DNA from: Shinisaurus crocodilurus
Lineage: Eukaryota; Chordata; Lepidosauria; Squamata; Shinisauridae
Assembly (NCBI GenBank): GCA_021292165.1
Contig: CM037888.1
Coordinates: 28,075,140 to 28,139,139 of the forward strand
Direction of reading: 5' to 3'
Length of the DNA: 64,000 bases
In this document: positions 51,206-61,259 of the stretch, piece by piece
Layout: each line of letters starts with the position of its first letter
Numbering within the stretch: the stretch's first letter is position 1
Translations under genes and position numbers: made by a program
Notes under the pieces: model-generated
Database searches by the model: none
What the model was told of the DNA's origin: nothing
What the model saw: the letters and a program-made list of their open reading frames with translations, nothing else

Positions 51206-51460
51206 CTCGCTTCCATGTGCTCTTCGCCGGCAATCACGCTCCTCTCCACTCCTGGCACAGCCCAGGGATGTTGAAGAGTCCTTGGTCTCGAGTCCCGAGT
51301 CAAGTCTCGAGTCCCATTAAAAATATTGGGACTCGAGTCCGAGTCGAGTCAGAGGGGGGACTCAGTCTGACTCACAAGTCGAGTCCTCGAGTCCGAGTCC
51401 CCATCCCTGGCTCATACCATAATGAGCTGCATCAACTCGAGATCCAGTTTGGAGGTATAA

Positions 51461-51820
51461 GTGGGCACGTATGACCGCTCAGAGGATGCTTCTGCGCATG
51501 TACAAACTTGCCCAGGAGTCCACAATGGCCTGGACACCAGAGGTTTTTTATTTATCTTGAAACATACATGCAAATCTGCACATGTACGAAGAACCAATAA
51601 AAAGAAAGCGGGGGAGATTCATGACACCATTATGAGTTTTATACCGACAGAGCAGGACAAACGTCGCTATAAACAGTTGATGATGTTACATTCATGTCAC
51701 GAGACTCTGCCTACATATGCTGAACTTAGTGCGGTTTCGGAAGAGGTTTGCCCCGCAAAAGCAGGATTAGTGTCAAGTCTACAGTACAATCATTGGCACC
51801 ATGTGCCGTGGGAGAAGTAA
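51461..51820 (+). other. 119-codon open frame, unidentified
   Basis: Lies in sequence between the hAT element and the next R1 repeat. The conceptual protein contains GEIHDTIMSFIPTEQDKRRY and LPTYAELSAVSEEVC, which read like a real globular protein, but I recognise no family. There is an upstream ATG at 51461 and TAA at 51818. No promoter or splice signal is evident. It may be a retroposed gene fragment or an element ORF. Confidence 0.2.
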
Positions 51821-51895
51821 ATGCGAATTGAAGAAACTGCATGAATAAACTGCATCAGTGTTGGAAGGCGCTTCAGTATAGATTAGGCCCAGGTC

Positions 51896-51960
51896 ATGAT
51901 TGCAATAGCACCCTCCCACTCATGTTTCCAAGAAACTGGCATGCAGAGGCATATTCTATA
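51896..51960 (+). repeat. Dispersed repeat R1, copy 2 (partial)
   Basis: GCAATAGCACCCTCCCACTC, ATGTTTCCAAGAAACTGGC and ATGCAGAGGCATATTC correspond to the 3' part of 2679-2850. Confidence 0.6.
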
Positions 51961-52200
51961 TGTTCTAATGAATAGATATGGGGCAGAACTACTCCTTCCA
52001 TCTGAGCTCCTTTTATTCCCCACCACCACCACCATCAAATAAATGCCTGCACAGGACTTGTTTGTTCTGTATATCCATGCAGAGAATCTTAAGACATGAC
52101 CATTTGTGCCTTGCCCTGTCCTGTCATTGTATCTGCAGCATGCGTTATTCTGAGGTATACTGCCCCTATACATGGAGGTTCCATTTAACTATCATGGGTA

Positions 52201-52706
52201 AAGGCAGTCCCCGGGTTACGAACATCCCGACTTAACAGACAACTCATACTTAAGAACGGACCGCCATATATGTAAAAATCTTACATATACAGTCACACCT
52301 TGGATTGAGAGCATAATTCGTTCCGGAAACGTGCTTGTAATCCAAAACATTCTTATATCAAAACGAAATCCCCCCCCCAAAAAAATTGTACAGAGATTTT
52401 TAATTTAAGCTGTACTACAGGACTTGTATTGCAAGACGTCACTTGTATATCAAGTCAAAAAAAATTAAATAAATATTTAAACATTTGCTTGTCTTGCAAA
52501 ATGCTCTCAAACCAAGTTACTTGCAATCCAAGGTATTGCTGTATAAGTTAAATACAATGGTTCGTACTTATGAACGAATGCACTATACTTTGCGACACTT
52601 TACAACACTTTGAAAACATTGCACGGCTTCTGTTCCGACTTACGTACACATTCGACTTAAAGACAGACTTACGAATGGATCTCGTTCGTAACCCGGAGAC
52701 TGCCTG
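52201..52706. mobile_element. Mariner/Tigger-like MITE (outer)
   Basis: Outer ends GGCAGTCCCCGGGTTACGAA and TTCGTAACCCGGAGACTGCC, with TA on both sides (52199-52200, 52707-52708). Inside are GACTTAAGAACGG-type and CGACTTAAAGACAGACTTAC arms. Without the nested element it is about 250 bases. Confidence 0.85.
52290..52541. mobile_element. Mariner/Tc1-like MITE (2), nested in the previous one
   Basis: CAGTCACACCTTGGATTGAG to CCAAGGTATTGCTG with TA duplication (52288-52289, 52542-52543). Same family as 42755-43003; the two differ at scattered sites. Confidence 0.9.
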
Positions 52707-52708
52707 TA

Positions 52709-53449
52709 CTAGCCATTGATAAAACTATCCCTCCATGAAGGTACCTAATCTTTTAATAAGAACACACAACTAATGCTGCCCCTTAGGCACAATAGCTATT
52801 ATGTTCAAAGAAGTGGGACCTGCTAGAAAACATTGCCTTGTATCCCATATATCCTTAAAAGGGTGTTCCTGTTTGATCAGACTTCTGAGCAGGGTCTTCA
52901 CTCTTCCCAACCCTACCCCCTTCAATTTTATTTTTTTATCATTTTAGGGGGGTTCCCATCAGGGGTTAAAAGAAAAAATGTGTGCAGATCTGCACACATC
53001 AGGGTCCCCACCCCAAGCATGCTATAATACCTCATTTTTTCTCCCAGTGACTCCATTTGGGCTACCACCCGAGTCCGCTCTTAGAAGTCCTGGCAAGCTG
53101 ACAGGCATCCTCCCATTGCCTTGTACTGTGCAGTCAAAAATGAACATTCCTAGTTGAACGCTTTCTTACCAGCCAGCCAGAAACATCAAGGAATGGAGGC
53201 AGCAACCCTTCCCTGGTGCTTTATTCCCTAGCATTAGGTATTTGAAATAGCCCCCGGCATCTACCAGTTCTTTCTGGACCTGAAAGTTTGAGAAACAACA
53301 AGGAATCTTGTGGCACCTTAAAAAGGAACCAATTTAGTACAGCAGTCCACTTCAACAGGTCTATGATGTGTTGTCCTTTGGCACAAAACATTTAACTTTA
53401 AAACTTATTAGACTGACATGGCTACCCCTACGGAAATGGAAAGTTCCAG
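52709..53449. other. Unassigned spacer
   Basis: No gene. CTTGTGGCACCTTAAAAAGG at about 53310 resembles the tail of a dispersed repeat. Confidence 0.35.
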
Positions 53450-54092
53450 TTAGCTATCCTCGTTTGCAATGGATGAATCTGTCCATTTTACTTTTTCCTG
53501 CATCTGCATATTTTCGTATCTCAAATTCTTTCCATCCCAAATATGAAGACACTTGCACATTCTGGTAAGTTCTTATCAAAACAAAATCCTTGCCCATCTG
53601 CACCAGGCAAATCCAACAGGTTTTTCTATTCTATTCCTGGCATGGAGAGGGCTGTGCTGGAGGGTGCTGCTGTTGCACTCCTGTCCTGCTTGTGGGATCC
53701 CGTGAGCAGCTGGTTGGCCACTGTGAGAACAGAATGCTGGACTAGATGGACCCCTGGTCTGCTCCAGCAGGGCTCTTCTTATTTTTTTTATGTACCTGTC
53801 TGTCATAATTTTTTTAATGTACCTCTTAAAGAAGAGGAGCCTGTTAGAAAAAAAGAGGGGGGAATTCAGGACTAACATGATTGAATATATGGAGATTCAA
53901 ACCCAGAATTTTAAGAGCAAAGCATGCAAAGCCCTGGGTCTGAATGGACCAATCTGTCAGTTTTGGTTTCTTCCACATTTCATTTTTTTTTTTAAATCTC
54001 AAGTTATCCCCCCCCCCCCCCGATACAAATAAGTTTGCAAATTTTGGTAAGTTCTTATAAAAAATGAAATGAATTCTCACCCACCCCTATAA
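53450..54092 (+). repeat. Dimeric repeat A-m-A, copy 2
   Basis: Co-linear with 10858-11355: half one 53455-53645, middle 53795-53935 (AAGAAGAGGAGCCTGTTAGA, GGAGATTCAAACCC), half two 53936-54092. R1 (minus) is inserted at about 53650-53790. Confidence 0.6.
53650..53790 (-). repeat. Dispersed repeat R1, copy 3, nested
   Basis: CTTGTGGGATCCCGTGAGCA, GCTGGTTGGCCACTGTGAG, AACAGAATGCTGGACTAGAT and GACCCCTGGTCTGCTCCAGC: the reverse of 2679-2850. Absent from the 10858 copy of its host. Confidence 0.75.
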
Positions 54093-54195
54093 CAACCCTT
54101 AATAGACCTACCCTCCATGATTTATCTTTTAAAGCCTTTAAAAGCCATCTAAGCCAATGGCTTATCACCACATCTTGTGGCAATGAATCCTTCAA

Positions 54196-54312
54196 GGGTG
54201 CAATCCTATGCATGTTTACACAGGGGGGGAAATCCTACAACTTCCAGAATGCTCCAAGCAGCCATGCGGTTGCAGGACTTTTTTTCTGTCTAAACATGCA
54301 TAGGATTGCACC
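54196..54312. mobile_element. Palindromic GTGCAATCC-type element (2)
   Basis: GGGTGCAATCCTATGCATG and CATGCATAGGATTGCACC with inner GTTTACACAG / CTGTCTAAAC arms. A Harbinger-like identity is possible from the GGG..AATCC terminus; no target duplication is clear. Confidence 0.8.
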
Positions 54313-54424
54313 TTAAATTAATTTAATGTTGCATGAAGTATTTCCAGCAGTGTACCCTGAATCTATTGCCTAACAGCTTCTTTGGATGACCCCAGAGATC
54401 TGCTATTATGCTAAGTTCTAAGGG

Positions 54425-54947
54425 GCCAAAAAAACAGACATGACTTCAGCCCTACACAGCTTAGGACCGCAATATTTGACAGAGTGCCTCTCCCGACATG
54501 AATCTACCCGGACACTACGATCCGCATCTGAGGTCTTCCTCCGAGTACCACCTCCAAGGGAGGCTCAGAGGCTGGCAACAAGGGAGAGGTGGGTCCATCT
54601 CAGTGGTGGCCCCCCAATTATGGAACAAGCTCCCCACTGAGGCCCGCCTGGCACCCACTCTGTCATCTTTTCGGCGCTAGGTTAAGACTGTCCTCTGCTC
54701 CCAGGCATTCAATCGCATATGATGGGACATGTTAGCTGTTTTTTACAGGTCTAGTTTTTGTGTTTGTCCTTTCATTGAAATTGTTTTAGCTCTTTAAACT
54801 GTTTTTACATTTTGTATCTTGAAATTCTATGCTGTATTTTATTGTGTCTGTATTTTATGCTATATACATTTTTATTGTATCTGTGGTTTGTATTTTGTGA
54901 ATTGCTGTGAACTGCCCAGAGAGCTTCAGATATTGGGCAATATGGAA

Positions 54948-54950
<3 letters not shown>
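54425..54950 (+). mobile_element. L2-like LINE 3' end, with decayed ORF2
   Basis: Coding remnant: YLTECLSRHESTRTLRSASE (about 54471-54530) and LWNKLPTEARLAPTLSSFRR (54616-54680) in a shifted frame, so the ORF is broken near 54580. The 3' end is CTGTGAACTGCCCAGAGAGC and CAGATATTGGGCAATATGG, followed by a GAT tail. Confidence 0.8.

Positions 54951-55021
<71 letters not shown>
54949..55021. repeat. (ATG)n(CAT)n head-to-head trinucleotide palindrome
   Basis: ATG repeats up to GATGATC, then CAT repeats to 55021, making an inverted repeat with almost no loop. It grows from the tail of the L2-like LINE. Confidence 0.95.
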
Positions 55022-56284
55022 ATCTGTCAGCAACCTGTCTCTTCATTTTTTTCATTACTCTAGAGTATGTGCAGGGCCCCTGACCCATATCAGCACCCTA
55101 GCATAGAGGGTAGGGGGGCTTTTAAGAGCCAATCTGACCCCCTGCACCTATTCTGGTGTAGTTTATTATTATTTTTTTAAGCATACCTGCTAGATACAGA
55201 TTTAAAACCATGTCTGTTCTGGGCCTAAGTCTCTGAGAGAGGGGGAAGGGGGGGGGAAATGCTCTCTGTTCATACTTCTATAGACCTATATATTCAGGCA
55301 ATGGCCCCCGATTTTTATTTCCCCCCCCACTAAGCGGCCTAAAACTCACTGATATATCATCACTTGTGATTGTCAAATAAATAATCATGGGAAATCAGCA
55401 GCGGAGGAAAGTCTCCCGTCGAACGCAGTTCATGCATGACATATGATATATCTGTTCAAAGGGACAGATACATCTTTCTTCCAGCCAGCATGCTGCTGCT
55501 TCCTTCGCTGTGCCTTCCTCTTCCCCGTCCAGATCACCTGAAATGAATGTTGAGTGCCCGGGCTCTCGCAGTAATTCCTTCCTTTTTAAACACATAATGG
55601 AAATGTATAACTTAAGTCCTCATAAAAATTTATATCTCAATTCGTCCCTCTAATTTATAACAGACCCTCCAGGCAGTTATTATTCAAACATTAATAAAAA
55701 GGCCATAGATCCAGCGAAAGCAGCCATTTCCAACATCCAACTCTCTTCCTATTTGTACATATATAAAACCAGATTAGACGTAATGCCGCTCCTGTGTCAA
55801 ACAAACAATTACGCCTTTAATAAGGTAGGAGCAAGTGATACATTATCCTAATCATGTTAGGAATTTGGGCTCTGTTTCAGGAAACCAAGCTGGGTGTTTT
55901 GTTTTAATGCACCCTCCCCCACCCCTGTCCAAAAGAGCCTCAACAACCCTGACTTTAAAATAATAATAATAATAAAAAAAACATCACACACCTTCCATAT
56001 GTTTGGATATTGCAGTTTATGCAAATGTTGGTGTTCTATAAATTTTAGATTCCTCTCCATTTATCACCGTATACATTCTAATGCACTATGGTTATTGTGT
56101 TCTGGTCATGTAGTTATGAGAAGAGGCTAAAATGTGATTAAAGAAGCAGTTTCCATACAACTCTGCTGGAGGGGGGGGGAAAGAACTTCCCCCAAGTGTG
56201 GCCCTGTGAGAATGGAATGGTAAGAACGTTTCTATATGGCATCTTACGACCAATAAGTAAAAGCAGGGAGGGATGAAATGGCTC
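55022..56284. promoter_or_regulatory. Mostly unique; candidate non-coding element at 55380-55870
   Basis: No gene. 55560-55860 is AT-rich and repeat-free with CAAACAATTACGCCTTTAAT and GATACATTATCCTAATCATG. Oligo-G at 55244-55254 and oligo-C at 55320-55328. Confidence 0.22.
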
Positions 56285-56560
56285 CCATAATTTATTTATT
56301 CATTATTTATATTTATTTATCGCCCATCTGGCCGCCGGCAGCCAGCCACCCTGGGCGATGTACACAGATAAAAACACAAGATAAAAACTGGATAAGATAC
56401 ATTTAAAACAATATAAAATTTTAAAATCATTAGCCCACCCCATATTCCCGCCTGAATAGCCAAGTTTTAATGAGCAGCGGAAGCTCAGCAGAGGGGGGGC
56501 ATGGCGGAGGTCAAGGGGGCATGGCGGAGGTCAATATTTTCACTGCCCCACCTGCAGGTT
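56285..56560 (-). mobile_element. LINE/SINE-type 3' end
   Basis: ATTTATTTATCGCCCATCTG, GCCAGCCACCCTGGGCGATG and GTACACAGATAAAAACACAA, with AATAGCCAAGTTTTAATGAG further on. Typical of inverted L2-like 3' ends. GGGGGCATGGCGGAGGTCAA is repeated in tandem near 56496 and 56515. Confidence 0.55.
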
Positions 56561-57140
56561 GGAAGGGTCATTTCAAAGTTTTCCAGGGAGGTACAAAAGG
56601 GAGCAAAGCCCCCTTTTCGCCATTGCAAGGGTGCTCCTGTGGCTCACAACCACCATTTTTCCTCCCGGGATTCCCCAGAATGAGAGCAGGAAGAACTGCC
56701 CTCACTCTGATTGGCTTGGGATTGGAACAACGCTATGTCATCCTGCCATGAGGCCAATGAGAGGGAGGAGAACGCATCGTATGCATTTTCTTTTTTAACC
56801 CCACTGCAAAATTTGGAGAAGTGCAAATTTTGAAGGATAGCTGAGTTTCAATTTGTGTATTGGCTGGAAAATACAAAATGACTGCTTTTAACAAGTGAAC
56901 GAGATGAATTTCTCCCCCATCCCTATTAGCCCCTTAAAGCTGTTAAATGTGGGTGCAGTGAATGTGTGGGGGGGGGGGGCGGAAGGTGGGGCCTGCAACC
57001 TCAAAGCCACCCCACCGCCTCACACACACGTTTGTTGTACCCATGAAAGGGGATTCTGTCACTTTAAACATAATATATATAATATGTATATATATCACTG
57101 TTCTCTAGCTTTGCTCACTTTTACGTCTTTGCAGCACTAA
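56561..57140. other. Unassigned spacer
   Basis: Element-A-like end at about 56890-56925 (GAATTTCTCCCCCATCCCTA). Oligo-G at 56969-56980. No gene. Confidence 0.35.
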
Positions 57141-57780
57141 TTGGCACTGTGTAAATGAAAGAAGCCGCAAACCACTGTGGCACCAATAAATATTAATAAG
57201 TTATTGTTTGTTTTCTTTACCTTGCTTATGAATTCATACAAAGGCAGCACAAAGACATTAACTCCAGTCTATTAATTGCCACCTGATAATTGCCACCTGA
57301 TACTTTTCTCCTGCATAATTAGGTACCCATTAGTTCTAATCAAGTAGTTACTTAATTATTGCGGTAATTAGTCTAATGGACTAGCAAATTGAAGCTTTAT
57401 CACTTTTGGATACTTAATGTTCCTGACAGACTACTTTGCAAGTGTCAAGGTTCTTGATTCGGCAAACCTGGCCTTTCTGAACTTCTGCTTCCATCTGCAC
57501 CCTGCCCACTTCTTTGGCCCAGATGCTGTCGGAAGTAAATTTGATGATCCAACTATGACACAACATAAATCTAACTCTCTCTCTCTCTCTCTGCTCCTTA
57601 TCAGTTCTCCATTTTTCATTGCCCTTGATCCAAGAAAAGAAAAAACTTCATCGAGAATTGGAATCTCACAGCTTGAAAATCACATGTGACCTTCTTAATT
57701 TCACTTTTTTTATGTCCACGTGGACACCACTTCCCCGTGAGCAATTTCCACACAGCTGGAAGAACATTTACATCATACTT
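57141..57780. promoter_or_regulatory. Candidate conserved non-coding element
   Basis: AT-rich unique block with CTATTAATTGCCACCTGATA, the tandem AATTGCCACCTGATA, CTGCATAATTAGG, GCGGTAATTAGTC and CTTAATTATT. CACCTG E-boxes sit beside homeodomain-type TAATT cores. (CT)n at 57576-57591. Enhancer-like by content only. Confidence 0.25.
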
Positions 57781-57784
57781 ATTT

Positions 57785-58335
57785 GATTGTTGATATATTA
57801 AAATGTATATCCCATCTTTCTAGTCAAAGTGCCCACTCAAGGTGGCTTATAAAAACTATAGGAAAACAATAGGATGAAACAGTAAACCAACAACAGTAAA
57901 AACAGCAGAGACGATGGGTAAATAGGAGGGGAGAAATCGAAGGAAAATTAACTAAAAATAGACTGCAGAAATTTTAAAAGGCAGGCAATGAGGACACCAG
58001 GAGGATCTCAAGGTCAACCAAACTGCTCTGGGGAGATTATATTCTATAATCTGGTTGTCATGATAGAGATTAGGGAAATGGTCTTTTCTATCAACCAAAC
58101 TTCTATCAGAGGGGTGACAAGAGGGGCCTTTACTTGGGAAGCACCAAAGTGGAGGATGACATTGACAAATTCTTTGACAAGTATGGAATATGGCTCTGCT
58201 GGGCTAAATGAAGTAGGATGAAACTGACAAGGATATTGAGAAGAGGGGAATGCCCCTCTGTGGGGCTACATAGCAGAAAGGTGGACCTTGCGATTGTGCA
58301 CGCTTGCACAAGATCGCCAAACAAAATAAATATAT
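57785..58335 (-). mobile_element. LINE 3' region, weakly supported
   Basis: ATGTATATCCCATCTTTCTA, CTCAAGGTGGCTTATAAAAA and AACAGTAAACCAAC resemble inverted L2-like UTRs; the continuation to 58335 is unproven. Confidence 0.35.
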
Positions 58336-58917
58336 TTTAAAAAATCATGACCCCATTTGCACAAATGTTGAGATCCCCCCCTCAAAGAAGATCCAATTCA
58401 CGCAAAGTGCCACCATTAAAAAAATAAATAAAAATGGAATCCGCATATTGAATTGACTCACAACAAATCAAGCCGACATCGGTGGTGGTGGTGGTGGTGG
58501 GGGGAATGGAACAAAATCTACCAGAGCTGAACTGGAGAAATCTGTTGAGATTTCATCCCCAAAATTGAATTCACATACATCCCTAGTTCTGATTGTTTAG
58601 CCTGCTTTAAAACTTATTTTTTTTGTGCATTTAAAAAAAGCACTGTGCTGATTTTTTTTTTGATATATTTAGTTTTGACAATTTGTGTGTGGGGGGGGAG
58701 GGATGAAAAGAAACTCACCCTAAAATTGTGAGTAGGGGTGAGAATTTCAGATAAATTTCTCAGGGTGTAGCTCTTCAGTGGCTGCGGGGTGTGTGTGTGC
58801 TCTCTTTCTTTTACAACCCCCCTGGTTCTGCCCTTACAGCCTCTCCGGCTCCTTGAGCTTCTTGGAAAGCCCCCTGGAGGACTTAATCAGGACTTTCCCT
58901 CTTGGGGGGGGGGGAGA
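58336..58917. other. Unassigned spacer
   Basis: (GGT)n at 58480-58501, oligo-G at 58690-58699. Element-A-like AATTCACATACATCCCTAG at 58568. No gene. Confidence 0.4.
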
Positions 58918-58985
58918 AAATAAGAAAAGCCATGCTGGGTCAGACCAAGGTCCATCTAGTCCAGCATTCTGTTCACACAGTGTTA
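58918..58985 (+). repeat. Dispersed repeat R1, copy 4 (5' part)
   Basis: AATAAGAAAAGCCATGCTGG, GTCAGACCAAGGTCCATCTA and GTCCAGCATTCTGTTCACAC. Confidence 0.75.
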
Positions 58986-59280
58986 GGTTGTCACACATTA
59001 CGGTCTACCAGGGTTGGCTTCAGATTTGAGGGAGTTCTCAGGTAATTGTCCTCTCGTGGCGCCCTTCCACTACCAGTAGGTCCCCCTGGTGCTGCAGGCT
59101 TACTTGGTTGCAGCAGTGGTGTAGTAGCAGTACTACAACTCTCCCGGTGGGCCAGCATTTTAACTGGTAGAAGGCCGCTGCTGCCCTGCTTGTAAGCGGC
59201 TATGAGCATGGTTTTACCATGGAAAAGCAGCATACAAATAAACTGATGGTGATGGAGCCCTGTGCTTCTTTTAGGTCAAA
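58986..59280. other. Unassigned spacer
   Basis: AGCAGCATACAAATAAACTG near 59225 resembles a SINE/LINE tail. No gene. Confidence 0.35.
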
Positions 59281-59475
59281 GGATTTAGTAAGCTGCTTTA
59301 AACTGAGACCAGTGGTCCATCTAGCTCAGTATTTTCTACTGAGTGACTGGCTGCAGCTTTCCACACCTTCGGACATGGATCTTTCTCAGCCCTACCTGGT
59401 GATGCCACGGCTGGAAACTGGAGACTTCTGCATGCAATGCGCTCGCTCCATTACTAAGCTATAGTTCTGTCCCCA
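59281..59475 (-). mobile_element. tRNA-derived SINE, MIR/CORE-like
   Basis: GAGACCAGTGGTCCATCTAG, CTCAGTATTTTCTACTGAGT, CTCAGCCCTACCTGGTGATG, and the inverted head CTTCTGCATGCAATGCGC. Same family as 33092. Confidence 0.65.
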
Positions 59476-60094
59476 TTAAATTTCATTTTTATTATTTATT
59501 TTGAAGTTCTGTGGACAGGAAGAGGGCAGGATCATGCCTTCTGCTGAGAGACTATCGCAGGGGAGACATGGTGATTAAACTTCTCCAACCAAACCGAATG
59601 CTCAGTTTTCTTTCCTCCCCCTTTCTCCAATCCTGATCAATTGTGGAGATGGAGATAAAAAGTGCAGCTGTAGTTTGCATTAAATCTAGACTTTATCTCT
59701 CACACTGATCTGAGCTGTTGTTTTTTTCTTTTCTTTTCTGCAAGCCTCCTCATGTCAGATTAGTATCTCAGTTGATCATCAAGGCTTTTGACAAGTGTCA
59801 GCTGCCAAATATATTGTGATTCATAACATTTAAGGGCCTCTTGACCTGAGACGAAAGGGAGGGGGACTTTATCCTGTAAATGGCAAAGAAGACACTTATT
59901 CCATTTAATAAGGAATCTACAACTTTGGTCAGGGTTTTGTTTTGTTTGTTTTTTAACATTGGAAACGTGGGGAGATTACACTGCTCGACATACAAGGATA
60001 ATATCTTCTCATTGTTACTACATGTTACGGACGGTTGTATAATCGTTCAGCTTTTTCATTTTTTGCTCACATGGAGATAGCCTGAGGACAGCTA
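59476..60094. other. Unassigned spacer
   Basis: No gene or named repeat recognised. Confidence 0.35.
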
Positions 60095-60099
60095 CCCAT

Positions 60100-60536
60100 G
60101 CTCTTGTAACCCCCCAGTCAGATTACTGCGATGTGTTGTACGTGGGGCTACCTTTGAAGACTGTTCAGAAACTTCAATTAGTTCAACAAGAGCTGATACT
60201 TTACTAACTGGGACTGGCCGATATGATCATGTGATGCCAGTGCTTCGTCAGCTGCGCTAGCTTCCAGTCTGTTTCCTAGCCCAATTCAAAGTGTTGGCGT
60301 TGACCTTTAAAGCCCTAAATGTCTTGGGACCAGAGTATCTAAAGGAACGTCTCCTCCCATATGTACCTGCTGGGCCCCTTAGGTCATCTTTGGAGGCCGT
60401 GCTCTGGCTGTCGCTACTGAAGGAAGCTAGGCAGGTGGCTATAAGGGAGAGGACCTTCTCAGTTGTGGCACCCCGCTTATGGAATGCCTCCCCAAAGAGG
60501 CTTGCTTGGCACCTACATTATTATCTTTTCTTCTAG
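60100..60536 (+). pseudogene. L2-like ORF2 C-terminal region
   Basis: Contains SDYCDVLYVGLPLKTVQKLQ (about 60120-60180), the usual LDYCN block, and in the frame 60291-60536 FKALNVLGPEYLKERLLPYV, LRSSLEAVLWLSL and RTFSVVAPRLWNASPK. Stops and a frameshift break it (for example after AWHLHYYLFF). RT catalytic motifs lie upstream and are lost. Confidence 0.8.
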
Positions 60537-60544
60537 GCATTTTA

Positions 60545-60983
60545 GGGTGTAATCCAATGCCCTCCACGCTTAAATTAATGCAAGTAAGCCTCTGCACATG
60601 GAGGCTCACATACATGCAATGCAAGGTGCGGCGGTGATGATCTCTGCTGCTACCATGGCTCGTGCCCTGCATTTCATCTAGAAGGCCATTTTTGGCCATC
60701 TAGATGAAGTGCCGTGGAGAGGAAGGGAAGGATTCTGGGGCACCATTTGGATATGGCGTAAGCCATTGGCCCCAGCCTCCATCACACCCTCTTTCCTCCT
60801 CTCCAAGGCTAATTCCCAGCCTCAAAGAGGCAGCCAGCATGGTTCTTTCCACACTGCCTGCGTTGGGGGCGGGGGCTCAGTGCTTGGAGTCCCGGTTCCG
60901 AGGTTGAAGGACCTCGGAGCTGAGGCTCTGAATAAACCTATGCCCCCTCCCAGACAATGTCGGGAGACCACAGGATTGTTCCC
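60545..60983. mobile_element. Harbinger-like MITE inside L2
   Basis: Weak terminal inversion GGGTGTAATCC / GGATTGTTCCC with TTA on both sides (60542-60544, 60984-60986), the 3-bp target type of PIF/Harbinger. The interior is GC-richer than the host; ATGGCGTAAGCCATTGGCCC lies inside. Frames here are not considered genes. Confidence 0.6.
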
Positions 60984-61259
60984 TTAGAGACCTACTTCTA
61001 GATTTTTGCTGTCTGTTGTTTCGTATCATATTGTATTTTATCCTTTTAAATATTGAAATTGTGCTTTATATTTTAACTGCTCACATCATGGCACTTTTTA
61101 GTGTTTCAGCTGTTTGTAATCTGCCCAGAGACCACTGGTGGTTATCGAGCGAATTATAATAATAAAATAATTATTACTATCTCTCTCATCAGAGAAATCC
61201 CTCGTATTTCACTTAATATGGATCTTGAAATAAAATATGGATTCTGATTTCAATTGAAG

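Larger units (their letters stand above)
49967..51409 (-). mobile_element. GAGTC-repeat hAT element, long copy with transposase remnant
   Basis: Ends CAGGGATGTTGAAGAGGCC and GAGTCCCCATCCCTG; duplications GCCCATAC (49959-49966) and GCTCATAC (51410-51417), 7 of 8 identical. Dense GAGTC pentamers at both subterminal zones (about eleven within 49990-50100). A second CAGGGATGTTGAAGAGTCC occurs internally at 51264, so the right end may itself be a duplicated terminus. Coding strand is minus. Confidence 0.93.
60095..61170 (+). mobile_element. L2-like LINE, interrupted
   Basis: From GCTACCCATGCTCTTGTAAC to the 3' end GTAATCTGCCCAGAGACCAC at 61116 and an (ATAA)n tail near 61155. Interrupted by 60545-60983. 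Confidence 0.8.
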
